From assembly GCF_014203705.1 (NCBI RefSeq), contig NZ_JACHJR010000001.1:7812001-7876000 (forward strand): DNA of 64,000 bases. Direction: 5' to 3'. A program made the translations under genes and the position numbers. The first letter of the stretch is position 1; each line of letters starts with the position of its first letter. The DNA comes from Kitasatospora gansuensis. GTDB lineage: Bacteria > Actinomycetota > Actinomycetes > Streptomycetales > Streptomycetaceae. This document shows positions 25,353 through 34,068 of this stretch, piece by piece. The notes beneath the pieces were generated by a model, which worked only from the letters and a program-made list of their open reading frames with translations, was not told the origin of the DNA and did no database searches.

Positions 25353-25396
25353 CCCGCCGTCCTGTCATGTCATCATGGGCATGACAGGACGGCGGG
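25353..25396 (+). terminator. Terminator after the SGNH hydrolase gene
   Basis: A perfect 17-bp inverted repeat (25353-25369 and 25380-25396) with a 10-nt loop begins 16 bp past the stop and lies upstream of the next + strand gene. Confidence 0.8.
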
Positions 25397-25441
25397 CCGT
25401 ACCACCCGGCCCGCCCACGCCACAGGCTGGGGGGCTTGGGC

Positions 25442-26356
25442 ATGAGTACGTCGTGGGGACGGTCGGCCGACGGCGGGGTCTGGGAGCTGGCGATCCGTCA
25501 GCCGACCGTCGCGTTACGGGGGCAGGTCCTGGAGTACCGGGGCTACCGGATGGACCTGCGCCATCCGCGCAGAAGGCTGGAGGTGCCGGCCCCCGTGGTC
25601 ACCATGGTGCTCGGGTTCGACGGCCCGATCCGGCTCACCGACGCCGTCACCCCGGAGTTGCGCTCCTCGTACACCTCGCTGGTCGCCGGGATGCGCCGGG
25701 CCGGGACCATCGGCGAGCACGACGGCCGACTGCACGGCATCGCCGTCTCGATGACGCCCCGCACCGCCTTCGGTGTCTTCGGCCCCGCGCTCGGCGACCT
25801 CACCAACCAGTGGGTCCACCTGCCCGACGCCCTCGGCGAGCGCGTCACCGACCGGCTGCTCGACCAGCTCTTCGAGGCGCCGAGCTGGGACGCCCGGGCC
25901 CGGGTGCTCGACGCCTTCCTGCTCGGCCGGCTGGCCGACAGCCGCCCGTGGGCCCCCGCCGTCGACTGGGCCTGGCAGGAACTGAACCGCAGCACCGGCC
26001 AGGTGGCCGTCCAGGAGCTCGCCGACACCGCCGGGTGGAGCCGCCGCCGACTGGAGACCATGTTCCGCGAACAGGTCGGCCTGCCACCCAAGGGCTGCGC
26101 CCGGATCCTCCGGCTGCAGCGCGCGCTGCGCGAGTACCGGGACAACCAGGACCGGGACGGCGCCCGGATCGCGCTGCGCTGCGGATACTTCGACCAGGCC
26201 CACCTGGTCCGCGAGTTCCGGGCCACCCTGGGCTGCTCCCCGTCCCAGTTCTTCGCCCACCGGAAGACCCAGACCGGCGCCGAACCGGCCGACCGCCTGA
26301 CCGGCGAGGTCACCACCGCGATCCTCCCGAACGCCGACCGGGTGCTCACCGAATGA
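25442..26356 (+). CDS. AraC-family regulator with TTA codon
   Basis: A 304-residue regulator. The C-terminal AraC HTH spans about 185-285 (VQELADTAGWSRRRLETMFREQVGLPPKGCARILRLQ, then IALRCGYFDQAHLVREFRATLGCSPSQF). The N-terminal 170 residues form an AraC-type sensor domain of the DUF6597-like kind with a beta-rich start. Codon 25 is TTA (25514-25516), so expression probably needs bldA and is growth-phase dependent. ATG at 25442 is chosen over the TTG at 25436; a G-rich stretch upstream can act as ribosome site. The targets are unknown. Confidence 0.9.
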   Translation: MSTSWGRSADGGVWELAIRQPTVALRGQVLEYRGYRMDLRHPRRRLEVPAPVVTMVLGFDGPIRLTDAVTPELRSSYTSLVAGMRRAGTIGEHDGRLHGIAVSMTPRTAFGVFGPALGDLTNQWVHLPDALGERVTDRLLDQLFEAPSWDARARVLDAFLLGRLADSRPWAPAVDWAWQELNRSTGQVAVQELADTAGWSRRRLETMFREQVGLPPKGCARILRLQRALREYRDNQDRDGARIALRCGYFDQAHLVREFRATLGCSPSQFFAHRKTQTGAEPADRLTGEVTTAILPNADRVLTE

Positions 26357-26413
26357 TCGTCATGTCCCGTGCGGGCAACGACTGTTCGCATTTTTACAAG
26401 CCGACGCCGACGC

Positions 26414-26436
26414 CCCGGGGAGAGGCTTTCCCCGGG
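26414..26436 (+). terminator. Weak hairpin after the AraC-type gene
   Basis: An 8-bp stem, CCCGGGGA with TCCCCGGG, and a 7-nt loop lie between the AraC-type gene and the I36-like gene. It could be a weak terminator or leader structure. Confidence 0.35.
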
Positions 26437-26483
26437 AGCCCCGACGGCTCCCGAACCACCTCCGCACGGAGAAACGGACAGTC

Positions 26484-26933
26484 ATGCGCCTGAGGAACCT
26501 CGCGGCCGCCGCCCTGCTCGCCGCCGCTGCCACCGCCACCGGCGTCGGGGCGGGCACCGCCTCCGCCGACTCGGACTGCCCCACCGAGTACGCCTGTATG
26601 TACAGCGACGCCGGGTACGAAGGCTTCAAGCGGGTCGACTTCTACTCCCAGAAGAGCTGGCGGAACGTCACCTATGACGGCACCGGCATCCCGCTCTACC
26701 GGGGTGACGGCGTGCCGACCAACGTCAGCAGCATGCAGAACCGGGACACGGCCAAGTACGTCGCGGTCTACTACAACTCCAACCAGACCGGCCCTTGCTT
26801 CTCGATCGCCTCGTTCGCCGGGGTCTACGACTTCAGCTGGATCGGGCTCTCCAACGGCCTGGCCGCCAACGACAACATGAACTCGTACCTCTTCACGTAC
26901 AAGTCCTGTGGCACGGTCTACACCGACTGGTAA
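26484..26933 (+). CDS. Secreted I36-family peptidase-inhibitor-like protein
   Basis: A 149-residue exported protein. The signal peptide (MRLRNLAAAALLAAAATATG to ASA) ends near residue 28. The mature part has the pattern of actinobacterial peptidase inhibitor I36 (SMPI-like) proteins: CPTEYACMYSDAGYEG, then two further segments with YYNSN and a C-terminal Cys pair, a crystallin-like Greek-key fold. Proposed role is inhibition of extracellular metalloproteases. ATG at 26484 follows GGAGAA. It is flanked by a hairpin upstream and a separate lipoprotein gene downstream. Confidence 0.85.
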   Translation: MRLRNLAAAALLAAAATATGVGAGTASADSDCPTEYACMYSDAGYEGFKRVDFYSQKSWRNVTYDGTGIPLYRGDGVPTNVSSMQNRDTAKYVAVYYNSNQTGPCFSIASFAGVYDFSWIGLSNGLAANDNMNSYLFTYKSCGTVYTDW

Positions 26934-27027
26934 ATCCGTGCGACCTCGTTGACAGCGCCCGGGGCGGGGCACGGGCAAGGTGCCCCGCCCCGGGTCGGCC
27001 CGACCGTACCGGACGAAGGACCCCCGC

Positions 27028-27894
27028 ATGCGTGCCCGCGCCGCTCTCCCGATCCTGCTGCTGTTCGCCGCCGCCTGTACCCCGGCGGCCTCCGCTCCGG
27101 CCCCACCCGCGCCACCGGCCGTGGCCGAGGTGCGGTCCGGCGCCGACATCAAACTGCCTTTCGACCACTACCTCCTGACGCCGGATCAGCAGCGCACCGT
27201 CGCGCTGGCCGAGCAGCGGCTCGCCCGCAGCTGCATGAGCCGGTTCGGCTTCGACTGGCCGGCTCCCGAGCTCCCGCCCGTCCCCACCACCCCGGCCAAC
27301 GCCCGCCGCTACGGCGTGATCGACGCCGCCGAGGTGGCCCGGCTCGGGTACCACCCGCCGGCGGACCCGACCGCCGTCCTCGCCTCACCCAGCGCCTCGC
27401 CCGAGATGGTGATGGTCTACGGCGGCAAGGGCGGAGCCTCCGAACTGCGCGGCCAGCCCGTCCCCGACGGCGGCTGCCTCGGCGAGGCCCGGCGCGAGCT
27501 CGGCGTCGGCGCGGCCGCTCTCGGCGGCCCGGAGCTCAACCGGATCGCCACCGATTCCTTCACCCAGGCCCAGCAGGACCCGCGCCTCGCCGATGCGAAC
27601 GCCGCGTGGAGCGCCTGCATGAAGCAGTCCGGCTACGCCTACACCGACATCTGGCGGGCCAACAACGACCCGCGCTGGTCCGGCCCAGAGCCCTCCGCGT
27701 TGGAGCTCGCCACCGCCCGGGCCGACGTCGCCTGCAAGCTCGGTACCCGCCTGCCGACCATCCTGCTCACCATCGAGACCGAGCTCCAGACCGTCGCCAT
27801 CCACCGCCACGCCACCGCCCTCGACCGGGCCGGTACCCACCGGGCCGAGACGGTGACCCGCGCGGCCGCCGTGCTGGCCCGGCCGCCCGCCTGA
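27028..27894 (+). CDS. Putative lipoprotein
   Basis: A 288-residue protein with a short signal ending in LFAAAC, a loose lipobox (Cys near residue 17), and a Pro/Ala linker (18-32). The remainder is helical with three conserved-looking Cys (RSCMSRFGFDW, GGCLGEAR, SACMKQSGY, DVACKLG), which may form disulfides. The layout resembles exported proteins of unknown function common in Streptomyces. ATG at 27028 follows GAAGGA. It ends 5 bp from the convergent streptophobe gene. Confidence 0.82.
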   Translation: MRARAALPILLLFAAACTPAASAPAPPAPPAVAEVRSGADIKLPFDHYLLTPDQQRTVALAEQRLARSCMSRFGFDWPAPELPPVPTTPANARRYGVIDAAEVARLGYHPPADPTAVLASPSASPEMVMVYGGKGGASELRGQPVPDGGCLGEARRELGVGAAALGGPELNRIATDSFTQAQQDPRLADANAAWSACMKQSGYAYTDIWRANNDPRWSGPEPSALELATARADVACKLGTRLPTILLTIETELQTVAIHRHATALDRAGTHRAETVTRAAAVLARPPA

Positions 27895-27898
27895 TCCG

Positions 27899-29173
27899 TC
27901 AGGTGCGGGTGGCTGAGGTGTCGCGCCGGAGGCGGCGGGCGGCGAGTTCGCCGAGCAGGCCCGCCAGGGCGCCCCAGCCGGCCGCCAGGGGGACGGCGAG
28001 CAGCAGGCGTGGGTCCAGGCGTACGCCGCCGCCCGCCGCGTCGAAGCCGAGCAGGGAGAGGCCGACCTCGGCCGAGATCCGGGTCCCCAGGCCGATCAGC
28101 AGCATGGCGAACGCCAGCGCGCCCGCCAGCTGCGCCGCGTACCGCCACAGCGGGAGGCCGGGCGGGGAGTGCAGCGCCGCGCCCAGGCCGGTGAGCAGCA
28201 GCAGGAGGCCGACCAGGACGGCCAGCAGCCAGGCCCGGCCGTCCTGGGCGGTCAGTGCGCCGAGGTCCAGCGTGACGTCCCGGCCGTCCGAGGTGCGCAG
28301 GACGTCGGTCAGCAACTGGGGCATCGGCAGGCCGAGGTCGCCCCCGGCCGAGCCGTGCCAGGACGCGCCGAAGCCCAGCCCGAGGGCCAGCCAGGCCAGG
28401 TTCGGCAGGGCGAGCAGGACGACCGCGAGGGTCTCGCGCGGATGGCCGTCCATGGTGGCCGACACCAGCCCGGCCAGCAGGCCGAGCGCCACCGCGCAGA
28501 GCAGCAGGGTGAGCACCGCGTGCGCGGCGGGCCGGACGGCCGCCCGGTACCGGAGCAGGGTCGGCGGGAGCGGTGCGCCGCGGGCGGTCACCAGGGTGAG
28601 CAGCAGGACCACGGCGAGCCAGAGCAGGCCCAGGCCGACGGTCGGCAGCAGACCGGTCCGGAAGCCGACGGTCGGTGCCGCGTCGAAGGCCGAACCCAGG
28701 CTGTCGGCCAGCGGGTCGCCGGTGCTGATGGTGAAGCTGCGGTGGGCGGGCACCCGGAGCAGGAGCAGCAGGGCGAGCCAGAGCACCGCCGTCCGGGCCG
28801 CCCGGCCGGCCAGTTCGCCGGGCCTCGCCACCGCGCGCAGCCGCAGCGGGCGCAGGAACAGCCGGGCCAGGGTCAGCGCGCCGAGCAGGGTCACCGAGAG
28901 CGGCAGGGCGGAGAGCCCGCCGTGTGCCTCGGCCAGGAAGGCGGCGCCGCCGGTGAGTTGGACCGGGACACCGACCGCCATCAGCACGGTGGCCGCGACG
29001 ACGGCGGGCAGGGCGGACCCGGGCAGGTCGCCCGCACCGGCCAGCCAGAGGCCGAGCGCGGCGAGCGCGGTCATCACCAGCAGGGTGACGACGGTGGCGA
29101 GCAGGGCGTCCACCCAGGGGCCGAGGGCGGTGGCCGTCCGGCCGGGCCCGACGGCGTTTTCGGTCGGCAGCAT
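27899..29173 (-). CDS. Streptophobe-family integral membrane protein
   Basis: A 424-residue protein with about ten hydrophobic helices, rich in Leu and Ala, matching the actinobacterial streptophobe family of unknown function. A polar loop near residues 270-310 (TSDGRDVTLDLGALTAQDG) interrupts the membrane segments and a basic tail ends the protein. ATG at 29173 has GGAGGCGCC upstream. It lies divergently from the Pro-rich protein gene at 29309. No enzymatic motif is visible. Confidence 0.78.
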   Translation of the reverse strand: MLPTENAVGPGRTATALGPWVDALLATVVTLLVMTALAALGLWLAGAGDLPGSALPAVVAATVLMAVGVPVQLTGGAAFLAEAHGGLSALPLSVTLLGALTLARLFLRPLRLRAVARPGELAGRAARTAVLWLALLLLLRVPAHRSFTISTGDPLADSLGSAFDAAPTVGFRTGLLPTVGLGLLWLAVVLLLTLVTARGAPLPPTLLRYRAAVRPAAHAVLTLLLCAVALGLLAGLVSATMDGHPRETLAVVLLALPNLAWLALGLGFGASWHGSAGGDLGLPMPQLLTDVLRTSDGRDVTLDLGALTAQDGRAWLLAVLVGLLLLLTGLGAALHSPPGLPLWRYAAQLAGALAFAMLLIGLGTRISAEVGLSLLGFDAAGGGVRLDPRLLLAVPLAAGWGALAGLLGELAARRLRRDTSATRT

Positions 29174-29308
29174 GGCGCCTCCTGGCGGACGTGCGGTGCC
29201 GTGATCCCGTCACTTCAGCTTGGGCCACCCGGCGGTCTCCGGCGAGCCGCCGGGGGCGGGCGTCGGCACACTGGGGCAGCGGGGGAGTACCAGTCGTGGA
29301 GGCAGACC

Positions 29309-30658
29309 GTGAGTTCCCAACCGCCGTCCGAACCGCCGCCCGAGCGGCCGTCCCAGCCGCCGTCCGGCCCGCCGACGGTGCCGCCGAGCGGCCCGGGCTC
29401 CGAGCCGGGCCAGGGCGCCCACCAGCCGACCTCGGGCGGGAGCGTGTCCGGGCCACCGTCCGGTCCGCTCTCCGGGCCTTCGGCGGCGGGGCCGCCCGCG
29501 GGCGAGGAGCCGGGCGCTGGGGCCACCAGGGCCGCAGGGGCCGCCGGGACCGGTGCGGGCGCGAGCTCGGCAGGCGGTTCGGGTGGGCTTTCGGCGGGCG
29601 GGGGAGCGCAGCCGCCCGACGGGGGCGGCCGGACCCTGGTGACGGCCTCCGGTGGACGGCCGCCCCGGCCCTGGTGGCGCAGGCCCCCGCTGATCGCGCT
29701 GGTGACCGGCGTGGCGGTGGCGGCGGTCGTACTGGCCGTGGTGCTGACGAACCGTGATTCCGGCACCAAGACCGAGGCCGCCCCGCAGATCGCCCTGCAA
29801 CCGGTTGCGGCCACCGGCCCCGACCCGTTCACCGGTTCGGTCGCGGTCGAGTCGATGGCCTCGTCCGCCGCCGCTTCGGTGACCGTCACCGCCTCGGCCA
29901 CGAGCACCGGCAGTCGTACCGTGCAGGGATCGGACCCCGGCCTGTACGGGGGCAGTCGGCAGACCGCCAGCTGTGACGTGGCGCGGCTGATCGAGTTCCT
30001 GAACGCCAACCCGGACAAGGCCAGGGCCTGGGCGGCCGTGGAGGGGATCGACCCGGCGGCGATCGGCGACTACCTCCGCTCGCTCACCTCGGTGGTGCTG
30101 CGCGCCGACACCCGGGTCACCAACCACGGCTTCGCCAACGGCGTCGCCACGCCGTACCAGGCCGTGCTGCAGGCCGGAACCGCCGTGCTGATCGACGGCC
30201 GGGGCCTGCCCCGGGTGCGCTGCGCCTGCGGGAACCCGCTGCTGCCGCCGGTGGTGTCGGTGACCCCGCCGGCCTTCTCGGGGACGCCGTGGCCGGCGTT
30301 CAAGGAGCAGGACGTGGTGGCGGTGAGCCCGGCTCCGTCGCCGTTGAAGGACGTGGTGGTGGTCGACCCGTCGAGTGGGCAGACGTACTCGCACCAGGTC
30401 AGCGGGTCGCCCTCGGCGCCGGTGTCGGCCTCGGCCTCCGGCTCCAAGTCCGGCGCGGGCTCCGGGGGTACCTCGGGCTCGGCTTCGGGCTCGGCCTCCG
30501 GCTCCGCGCCGGCCTCCGGTTCGGCGTCCGCCAGTAAGGGCACGTCGTCGGCGCCGTCGTCCGCCGCGCCCCGGAGCGTGGGGGCGAGCCGCTCGGCCGG
30601 GGCGGTGACGTCGGGTCAGCAGAGCGTGGGTTCGGCGAGTGGCGGTTCGGCCGGGTAG
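29309..30658 (+). CDS. Membrane-anchored protein, Pro-rich head and DUF6777-like domain
   Basis: A 449-residue protein. Residues 1-125 are Pro/Gly/Ser-rich and cytoplasmic, one transmembrane helix follows (about 132-152, LIALVTGVAVAAVVLAVVL), then an extracellular globular domain (about 165-345) containing PVAATGPDPFTGSVA and LIEFLNANPDKARAWAAVEGI. This matches my memory of the Streptomyces DUF6777 family. The last 100 residues are a Ser/Gly/Ala linker-like tail. GTG at 29309 follows GGAGG by 6 nt. It may be a cell-envelope protein; function unknown. Confidence 0.8.
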   Translation: MSSQPPSEPPPERPSQPPSGPPTVPPSGPGSEPGQGAHQPTSGGSVSGPPSGPLSGPSAAGPPAGEEPGAGATRAAGAAGTGAGASSAGGSGGLSAGGGAQPPDGGGRTLVTASGGRPPRPWWRRPPLIALVTGVAVAAVVLAVVLTNRDSGTKTEAAPQIALQPVAATGPDPFTGSVAVESMASSAAASVTVTASATSTGSRTVQGSDPGLYGGSRQTASCDVARLIEFLNANPDKARAWAAVEGIDPAAIGDYLRSLTSVVLRADTRVTNHGFANGVATPYQAVLQAGTAVLIDGRGLPRVRCACGNPLLPPVVSVTPPAFSGTPWPAFKEQDVVAVSPAPSPLKDVVVVDPSSGQTYSHQVSGSPSAPVSASASGSKSGAGSGGTSGSASGSASGSAPASGSASASKGTSSAPSSAAPRSVGASRSAGAVTSGQQSVGSASGGSAG

Positions 30659-30669
30659 GGCGCGGAGAG

Positions 30670-30709
30670 CGTGCTGCGCCCGGCGATGGGGAACGCCGGG
30701 CGCAGCACG
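30670..30709. terminator. Terminator between convergent genes
   Basis: A perfect 16-bp stem (30670-30685 with 30694-30709) and 8-nt loop separate the Pro-rich protein gene (+) from the protease gene (-). Confidence 0.85.
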
Positions 30710-30726
30710 GGATCAGTGACGCGGGG

Positions 30727-32265
30727 TCAGCTGGTGGTGATCGAGGTGTCGTCGATCAGGAAGCTGGTGGCGAGGGAGGAGTCCTCGACGCCGTTGAACT
30801 TCAGGGTGACGCTCTGGCCGGCGTAGGCCGAGAGGTCGAAGGTGCGCAGGGTGTAGCTGCCGATCGCGTCGACGTTGGAGTAGGTCTTCAGCGCGGTGCC
30901 GTTGACCGTCACGGTGAGCTTGTCGTAGGCGGTGGTGCCGGTCTCGGCGGTGTCGATCCGCAGGTAGAACCCGAGGGTCGCCTTGCAGTTGGCCGGGATG
31001 GAGACGGTCTGGGTGGCGCTGTCGGTGTGGGCGGAGCCGTAACCGTTCAGCCAGGCCTTGTAGGAGCCGGTGCGGGCGGGCTTGCTGGTGCCGTTGTCGA
31101 TCACGCCGGAGGTGGTGGTCCAGGTGGTCGCGCCGGACTCGAAGCCCGCGTTGCCGAGCAGCTGCGCCGGGGTGCAGGTGCCGCCCCCGCCGGTGACCGT
31201 CCAGGTGAAGGAGGCGCTGCCGGTCTTGTTGGCGGCGTCCTTGGCGGTCACGGTCACGTTGTAGCTGCCGGTGGCCGTCGCGGTGCCGGTGATCTTGCCG
31301 GTGGAGCTGATGGAGAGTCCGGTCGGCAGGCCGGTGGCGGTGAAGGTCAGCGGGGCGGTGCCGCCGCTGGCGCTGATCTGCAGGTTGGCCGAGCCGTTCA
31401 GGACGGTGCTCTGGCTGCCCGGGTTGGTCACCGAGACGTTGGTGCCAGCCGGCTTGGTGAGCAGGCAGCCGCTGACGTTCAGGTCGATGGCGCGGTTGGT
31501 GCCGAGGCAGGTGGTGAACCAGTAGGTCTCCTCACCGTAGCTCTGGCCCTTGGTGACGGTGGTGGTGCCGTCGGCCGCCACCTCGCACGGGTTGTTGAGC
31601 GTGCACATCGCGCCGTCGTCGTTACCGGTGTTGTTGATGCCGACGACCCGCTTGCTGGTCGCGTCGACGATCGGCGAGCCCGAGGTGCCGTGGGTGGTGT
31701 TGCAGCCGGCGCTGTAGCGGATCGAGTCGCGCCAGGTCCACTGGTCCTCGCGCAGGGTGTCGACGAAGCCGTTGATGGAGCAGTTCCAGGTCTGCTTCCA
31801 GTACCCCGAAGGTATGAACATCGACGAGCCGTCGACCGGGTGGGTGTCGCTGATGGTCAGCGCGGTGGCGCCGAACTTGCTGGTGATCGACGCGAAGGTG
31901 TCGGTCAGCTGGTAGAGCGCGACGTCGGTGCCGGTCATGGTCGCGTACAGCACCTTGTCCGCGTTCACGGTGCCCAGCGAGGAGCCGGAGGCGCTGAGCA
32001 GGGTGCCGGAGCGGCTGGCGGTGGTGTTCTGGATGACCTGGCCGGCGCTCGGCATGGTCGGCAGACAGTGTCCGTTGGTGAGCATCAGGGCCCGGTCGGT
32101 GTCGACCGAGGAGGGGTAACGCACCAGGGATGCCGAGCAGTTGCTCAACGCGATGGTGGAGGTCAGGTCGCCTGCCTGGACGGCCTGGGCGGGTGAGACG
32201 GCTGACGTCAGCAGGCCCGCGACGACTGCGGCGGTGCCGAGTGCAGCGGTAAGTCCCTTGAGCAT
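30727..32265 (-). CDS. Secreted trypsin-like serine protease with Ig-like and C-terminal beta domains
   Basis: A 512-residue exported protease. The signal peptide ends near SPAQA (about residue 29). The S1-type triad is readable: His in LTNGHCL, Asp in GTDVALYQL, Ser in GTSGSPIVDA. The protease part covers about 33-290. A putative-Ig (He_PIG-type) domain follows (about 300-395, TGLPTGLSISSTGKITGT), then a jelly-roll-like module beginning LLGNAGFESG (about 405-512) typical of substrate-binding C-termini. ATG at 32265 follows AAGGAGA. It is probably a cell-wall-associated or free protease for nutrient release. Confidence 0.93.
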   Translation of the reverse strand: MLKGLTAALGTAAVVAGLLTSAVSPAQAVQAGDLTSTIALSNCSASLVRYPSSVDTDRALMLTNGHCLPTMPSAGQVIQNTTASRSGTLLSASGSSLGTVNADKVLYATMTGTDVALYQLTDTFASITSKFGATALTISDTHPVDGSSMFIPSGYWKQTWNCSINGFVDTLREDQWTWRDSIRYSAGCNTTHGTSGSPIVDATSKRVVGINNTGNDDGAMCTLNNPCEVAADGTTTVTKGQSYGEETYWFTTCLGTNRAIDLNVSGCLLTKPAGTNVSVTNPGSQSTVLNGSANLQISASGGTAPLTFTATGLPTGLSISSTGKITGTATATGSYNVTVTAKDAANKTGSASFTWTVTGGGGTCTPAQLLGNAGFESGATTWTTTSGVIDNGTSKPARTGSYKAWLNGYGSAHTDSATQTVSIPANCKATLGFYLRIDTAETGTTAYDKLTVTVNGTALKTYSNVDAIGSYTLRTFDLSAYAGQSVTLKFNGVEDSSLATSFLIDDTSITTS

Positions 32266-32500
32266 GGGTCTCCTTGTGGGGGATCGCCGGGCGCGCCACC
32301 GGTTGGGAACGCCCAGGCCGGAGAAAGCTGCCATGCCCGCATCAAGGAGGTCAACTGTTCGGACCGAATTGGCTGTTGAGCCGGGCCCGGCGGCCGGACG
32401 GCCGCCGGAGGTGCCCGGCCGGTGGATCGTTGACGTACGGGTGGAACGGGGCACCGGGTGCCACGGCCCGGAGCTGACCGTGCGTCAGGGGATGTGCTGC

Positions 32501-33598
32501 TCAGCTGTGCTGCCGGGGTCGCCGGTCGGCCGGGCGGCTCGGCGGTATCGGGGCGGCGGGGAAGTCGCGGGGTCCGGTCCAGAGCGCGGGTACGGCGTCG
32601 GTGCGGCGGGCGAGTTCGTGGGCCAGGGACTCGTAGTTGACCCGCCAGCCCCGGAAGTGCGGCCAGGCCTCGGGCGCCGTCCGTTCGCCGTCGATGCCGC
32701 CCGCGGTGACCAGGGCGACGGCCGCGTCGAACTCCTCGTAGGTCAGCCGGATCGGACCGTCCGGGTGCGGGTCGGGGTCGAAGACGATCCGCTGGGTCCT
32801 GGCGATGTCGCGCAGCGCGGTGAAGCCGGCCCGCAGCACCAGCCGGGCCTCGGGCGGGGCGGACTTCGGGCAGATGGCGAGTTGCAGGGCGGCCGCGTCC
32901 ATCACCGCGATCAGGCCGACCACCCAGCTGCGGTGCGGCTGGGGGGAGCGGAAGGAGAGCAGCACCGGGTAGTTGGAGTGGCCCTCGCCGATGTCGGCGG
33001 CCAGCCGCTCCCAGTCGCGGTAGAGCTGGGGCAGCGCGGTCTCGGTGTCCACCAGCGACTGACGGGCCAGCAGTTCGGGACCCCAGGCGGGCTCCCCGGC
33101 CCGGGACTGCAGCAGGGTGACCTCCACCTCGCGCCGGTTGTACGCCCCGTACAGGGTTGGCAGGTAGCCGATCAGCAGGGCGATCACCAGCGGTCCGGTG
33201 GCGGCGGCCAGGAAGTCCAGGGCGGACAGGTGCAGGCGCTCGCCGCTCGCGAAGCCGAGGGTGAACAGGCTCGAGCCGGCCTCCCGGAACGAGACCGACC
33301 ACTCCAGCTCGGAGAGGCCGTGCAGGAGGAGGGTGTAGGCGACCAGCATCCCGGCCAGCCAGGTGGTCAGCATGCCGAGCAGGATCAGTGGGGCCAGCCA
33401 GGTCTGTACCCGGTCCTGCACCTGGTAGCCGCCGAACGGGGAGAGCGCGCGGAGTGTCGCCCGCAGCACCGACCAGAGCCGGTTGACGAGTGCGGAGTAG
33501 AGGCCGCGCGGCACCACCAGGGTGCGCAGGATGCTGGCGACGGTGAACAGCAGGACCAGCACCCCGGCCAGGGCGTAGATCATTCTCATGTCGCTCAT
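32501..33598 (-). CDS. Two-transmembrane ion-channel-like membrane protein
   Basis: A 365-residue protein. The N-terminal half has about four hydrophobic segments (residues 5-25, 65-90, 95-115, 125-145) with FTLGFASGERLH between the last two, which resembles a pore loop of Ion_trans_2-type channels but lacks the canonical TVGYG filter. The C-terminal half is cytoplasmic and helical. The start is ambiguous among ATG codons at 33598, 33589 and 33583; the first is used. Calling it a channel is inference from topology. It is divergent from the permease gene. Confidence 0.6.
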   Translation of the reverse strand: MSDMRMIYALAGVLVLLFTVASILRTLVVPRGLYSALVNRLWSVLRATLRALSPFGGYQVQDRVQTWLAPLILLGMLTTWLAGMLVAYTLLLHGLSELEWSVSFREAGSSLFTLGFASGERLHLSALDFLAAATGPLVIALLIGYLPTLYGAYNRREVEVTLLQSRAGEPAWGPELLARQSLVDTETALPQLYRDWERLAADIGEGHSNYPVLLSFRSPQPHRSWVVGLIAVMDAAALQLAICPKSAPPEARLVLRAGFTALRDIARTQRIVFDPDPHPDGPIRLTYEEFDAAVALVTAGGIDGERTAPEAWPHFRGWRVNYESLAHELARRTDAVPALWTGPRDFPAAPIPPSRPADRRPRQHS

Positions 33599-33999
33599 TG
33601 TGGCGGCGAGGTGATGCTCCGATACAGCGCGTGGTGAAGATCGTCCGCTGGCTGAAACGTTATCGACGACTTCCCCGCCCTGAGCTGCGGTTATCGTCGT
33701 CCGGCCGGTGTCCGGCGCGGCGGTCGCGGCGGGCGGGCGAAGTCGGAGCAGTGAAGCTGCATCGAAGGTTTCATCGGCTGTTTGCCATGGATTCATCTCT
33801 GGTGGCCGGGTTGCGGTAGGGGAATCTCCGGCGACCGGGATCACTGTTGGTGACGGGTTCGGGGGAATACCCGCTGGTCGGCAACGAATTCCGAAGCACA
33901 ACTGCCGTTGACGGAGCGCTTTCGGCCCGCTTCCATGGCGACCCGGGAGCGACACCATCGATCGCCGAACTCAGCCTTCTGGAGGAGATACCGCTCCCG
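33599..33999. promoter_or_regulatory. Divergent intergenic region
   Basis: About 400 bp between the channel-like gene (-) and the permease (+). No convincing gene is seen. A direct repeat TTATCG(A/T)CG occurs twice (near 33660 and 33692). Promoters for both genes must lie here but I cannot place them. Confidence 0.35.
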
Positions 34000-34068
34000 G
34001 TGAACACCGCCCTACCGCGCGCTCCGTCGCGCCGAGCCGATCGGAACCCCCATGACCGACACGCTTGA
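34000..34068 (+). other. Possible 22-codon leader ORF overlapping the permease start
   Basis: GTG at 34000 lies 12 nt after a strong GGAGGAG (33981-33987) and reads 22 codons to TGA at 34068, overlapping the permease ATG (34052) by 17 nt in another frame. The permease itself has only a weak ribosome site. It may be a coupling peptide; chance cannot be excluded. Confidence 0.3.

Noticed and set aside
30420..30640. Short repeats that might be a CRISPR or tandem array
   Set aside because: They are Ser/Gly/Ala codon repeats in the tail of the Pro-rich protein, without regular spacers.
32501..33598. Confident potassium channel call
   Set aside because: The putative pore loop lacks TVGYG; only a channel-like topology can be supported.
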